Shown: positions 61,380 to 64,000 of the stretch, one piece after another | Layout of the letters: each line of letters starts with the position of its first letter | How positions within the stretch are numbered: the stretch's first letter is position 1 | From: Callipepla californica brunnescens | Taxonomy: Eukaryota > Chordata > Aves > Galliformes > Odontophoridae | DNA: 64,000 nt | Reading direction: 5' to 3' | Assembly: GCA_023055505.1 (NCBI GenBank) | Contig: JALIRH010000113.1 | Coordinates: 744,001-808,000, forward strand | Translations under genes and position numbers: made by a program | Notes under the pieces: generated by a model | What the model saw: only the letters and a program-made list of their open reading frames with translations | Told to the model about the DNA's origin: nothing | Databases searched by the model: none

Positions 61380-63297
61380 GGAGCAGATGTCCATCCTAGT
61401 TTGCTGGTTGTGAGAGCTTTTGGGGGGTAGGGGTATGGTTATACTTCTTTCAGAACTGCTCTTGCAGTGGTTCATTCTGGGGTGAAGTAGTCACTAATCT
61501 TGGAGAAGGGTTGCGGGGAGGAGGGCACATCTTTTAGAGCTCACACTCTGATCAGCATCACTTGTCTGTGAAACCACAGCTCCAGGTTGGACCCAACACC
61601 ATTATGACAAAATGGAATGGTGCAACAATGTAGGCCAAGGAGGAAGAAATCACATCCTCTCTCCTTTCATCTCCCAGATGAGTTAGAATGTGACCTGCTT
61701 GTTCATTAGGTGCCAACCTGAAAACAAACTGGAAAGCAAAACCAGCACATAGTGAAATTAAACATCTGAAATTTCTCACCGTCGAGCAACAGGCACATGA
61801 AAAAGGAAACAATAAGGACTGCTGTCTTTTTCAGCATAGATTGCAGATCAGAGCCTGTAGACTGGGCCCCAGATGAGAACGGCAGGATACAGCTGACAAT
61901 GTACTGACTCATGTATCCACTGACAAGTAGCAGTATTAAAACAGGGCGTAAAGATGCCACAACTCTGCGTGAGCAATTCGTCAGCCAAGGCAGACACAAG
62001 CAAGAGCATTAACAGAGCTGTCAGTTCCCAACTGGTGAGGCACGAGCATAGAGCAGATGCAGGACTATGCTTGAGAGCAGAACTATCTCTATACCAGTAA
62101 AATAATGAGGGCTTTGGGTCTCTCCACCAAACTGTGTGTAGAAGAGCAGTTTGGCACATGCCAGAGCCTTGTTGGCAATTTAACAAAGTAATCTTGAACC
62201 CAATAGTCTCAGCCCCTGAAAGCTCTCCTGAACCCTCTCAGACTTGAAGCCAAACTGCTGGAAAGCTCCATTAACCTTTCCTAGCTTTCAAATGCCCTCA
62301 AATCTCCTCCAGTTTAATCTCTCCTGGACACTAGACCCACTCCAAATTGCTACAACCCCCCAAAATCATCCCACTGCTGCTGTCACCAAACTGATTGATG
62401 CTAAGGGCTAAAGAAACACAGACAGGGATAGCAGTAGATTTAAAGCATGAAAACCTCCTGAAGTGAGAGTCAGCTCCGGCAATTCTGTGAACAAGCAAGC
62501 AAAAGCAGAAGGAGAGTGGAGGGGAGAGGCTGAAACAAAATGTCAGGCAAGAGGAAAAGGATGTGAAGTGAGAAGCACGCAACAAGGTGTGCTGGAAATT
62601 GTGTCACTTTGAGGTGATTTTGGGAACTGAGCAGGCCCAGAGAGGTCTGAGGATGTGGTGATGATTTCATCCTGGATGGGCACAGTTTTACAAACTGCAC
62701 TGGGTATTTAAGCCACCAGACTTAAGCCCTGTAGCACCTCAGTCAGGAAGGACACTGTTGCAGAGAAGACCTGGCTAGAATGGCGACAAAGAGAGAAGTC
62801 TCAGGGGACTGCTGAGAAAACTACCAGGGTTCAGTCCTTTCCCTCCTGCCTAGCAAACTCAGTGTGGGGCCCTCAGCTAACCAGGCCGCAAGCAGCTCTG
62901 GCCTGAGAGTGGGATGAGTGTTTGGTATGACACATCTCTCAGGTGCTCTGAGGCTGGGTGAGATGTGGCTACAAGTGTCTCCCAGCACCCCCAAGCCCCA
63001 GGGTGTCTGAGGAACACAAGCTGACATTCAAATCCATCCCAGGATGAGCCTGCACACACAACAGTTTGCCAGCATTACTGCTTGTGGGTTGACAAAAGCA
63101 TAGACCAGTCCGAACACTTTTTTCCCTGACAGTATTTTCCTGGATATGATTTTGGCAGTTAGCTCCCTGGTAATCAGATCTCTTAGTCACTGTCTGTCAC
63201 TACCAAGCCAGTGTTCTTTCACGCTATAATTGCATCCCATATGTAAAGTTACTCCTAAAAGCTGCCTTTGATAATTGCTCTTTCTTCTTTGTATCAG

Positions 63298-63438
63298 GCA
63301 ATCATCACAGACGCAGGCAGAAGTGAAACAATAGACCGTTACGGTTTGCTTCTGACGCACTTGCGTGGATGTGATCCAGTTGGCTATTCACGCTACTTTA
63401 AAGACAGTGTATATTTACCCACTCAGCACTGCTCCAAG
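63298..63438 (+). CDS. internal coding exon of an unidentified gene
   Basis: This is a partial gene: one internal exon of 141 bases (47 codons), phase 0 at both ends. The acceptor is a pyrimidine-rich tract ending TTCTTTGTATCAG before the first codon (GCA, Ala). The donor is CCAAG|GTAAGC, close to consensus. Only this frame is open across the exon; the other two forward frames contain stops. The peptide starts AIITDAGRSETIDRYG, includes GCDPVGYSRYF at about residues 24-34 and ends LPTQHCSK. It has two cysteines (25 and 45), no hydrophobic helix and no motif I recognise. Six CpGs survive in 141 bases, unlike the CpG-poor flanks, which suggests selective constraint. I see no neighbouring exon in the window, so introns on either side are long or the flank is intergenic. 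A secreted or extracellular protein is possible from the cysteines but is only a guess. An open frame of 47 codons alone is weak evidence; the splice sites carry most of the weight. Confidence 0.72.
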
Positions 63439-64000
63439 GTAAGCACCTACGCTCACTGTTAGAGTGGTGACAGGCTTTATTTACTTTTGCTGTAATGAAG
63501 TGAATTCCACCACAAAAAAAAGGCCTCTGCTAACTGCAGGGGTATAGGCAGCAGAAAGACTGACACCCCTAAGGTAGACAGGATCACAGAAATCTACGGA
63601 GATTGTGCTCCGTAACAGATACAGCAGAAAATAAAAAGTAGGGGGAAAAAAATCCCCTAATTTCCTTGCTATAAATAGGAAAGCTTTGGGTAAAAGAAAG
63701 CAACATCACCTTCACGCACACTTTGGTGAGAACCCTACAAATTGAGTCCTGCTCTGGAATTTTGCATTTTGAAACAGGTCAAATGTTGGAAATCTTCTGG
63801 AAAAAAAAAAAACACTTCTTCTAAGGAGAGGAGTAAAGTGTTGCATCAGTTTAGACCCTCAAAAATTCAGAAACCAGTTTTCAAAGATTCTGAAGTGGAG
63901 AGGCATGGTATGAGCAGCCCCATAGCTGTATCAGAGAAAGGCTATACAAGATCAATGGGCAGAAAGCAAAGAGTAGAAAAATGTAAACTGAAATTAGGAC
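63439..64000. other. intron sequence after the exon
   Basis: It starts with the donor GTAAGC. No second exon is recognised before the window ends. Confidence 0.55.

Larger units (their letters stand above)
59506..63297. other. 3.8-kb non-coding stretch upstream of the exon
   Basis: Probably intron. It holds a (TA)8 tract, old repeat pieces at 60145-60180 and 60680-60845, and A-rich tracts at 61214-61379. 62.2-63.2 kb is somewhat richer in GC, without a recognisable exon. The end (63275-63297) is the pyrimidine-rich acceptor of the exon. Confidence 0.5.

Noticed and set aside
1..64000. CRISPR arrays, rRNA, tRNA, bacterial operons or plasmid features
   Set aside because: No regularly spaced repeats, no RNA gene signature and no dense coding; CR1 content shows avian nuclear DNA.

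Overview
The window looks like avian nuclear DNA, most likely from a galliform bird. The evidence is ten clear CR1 LINE copies, several ending in the typical ATTCTRTG octamer tail, plus a mariner-type DNA transposon whose ends and transposase remnant match, from memory, the chicken Galluhop family. The sequence is AT-rich and CpG-poor, with no operons, CRISPR arrays, rRNA or tRNA genes that I can recognise. I could run no searches, so all family names rest on recognised motifs.

Coding content is very low. The only convincing host coding sequence is one 141-base internal exon near the right end (63298-63438, + strand, phase 0 at both sides, good acceptor and donor). I do not recognise the gene. 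The preceding 63 kb is therefore either a very large intron or upstream DNA of that gene. A second, weaker coding-like segment lies on the minus strand at 30196-30785. It has two overlapping frames that join at a short A run and encode an acidic segment followed by one strongly hydrophobic helix. It could be an exon with a one-base lesion, a pseudogene, or chance.

Region by region: 1-11.6 kb is non-coding with two short CR1 3' ends and simple repeats. 11.6-12.5 kb is an older CR1 with the reverse-transcriptase FADD motif still readable. 17-18.3 kb has two CR1 tails. 18.5-19.4 kb is non-repetitive, has retained CpGs and two perfect inverted repeats around a TATA-like box, and could be regulatory. 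22.9-23.8 and 28.0-28.7 kb are CR1 copies with readable ORF2 C-terminal pieces. 36.5, 43.2-43.7 and 45.5-46.4 kb are much older CR1/L3-like LINE remnants. 50.5-51.0 kb is the internally deleted mariner copy. 52-55 kb has two short CR1 tails. 58.4 kb has an uninterrupted AATCA microsatellite. 59.2-59.5 kb has the best-preserved CR1 end. 60.1-60.9 kb has old self-complementary interspersed repeat sequence. 63.3 kb has the exon.

Nothing here amounts to a new biological system. The items most worth checking are the identity of the 63.3 kb exon, the frameshifted minus-strand coding-like block at 30.5 kb, and the inverted-repeat/TATA block at 18.6 kb.
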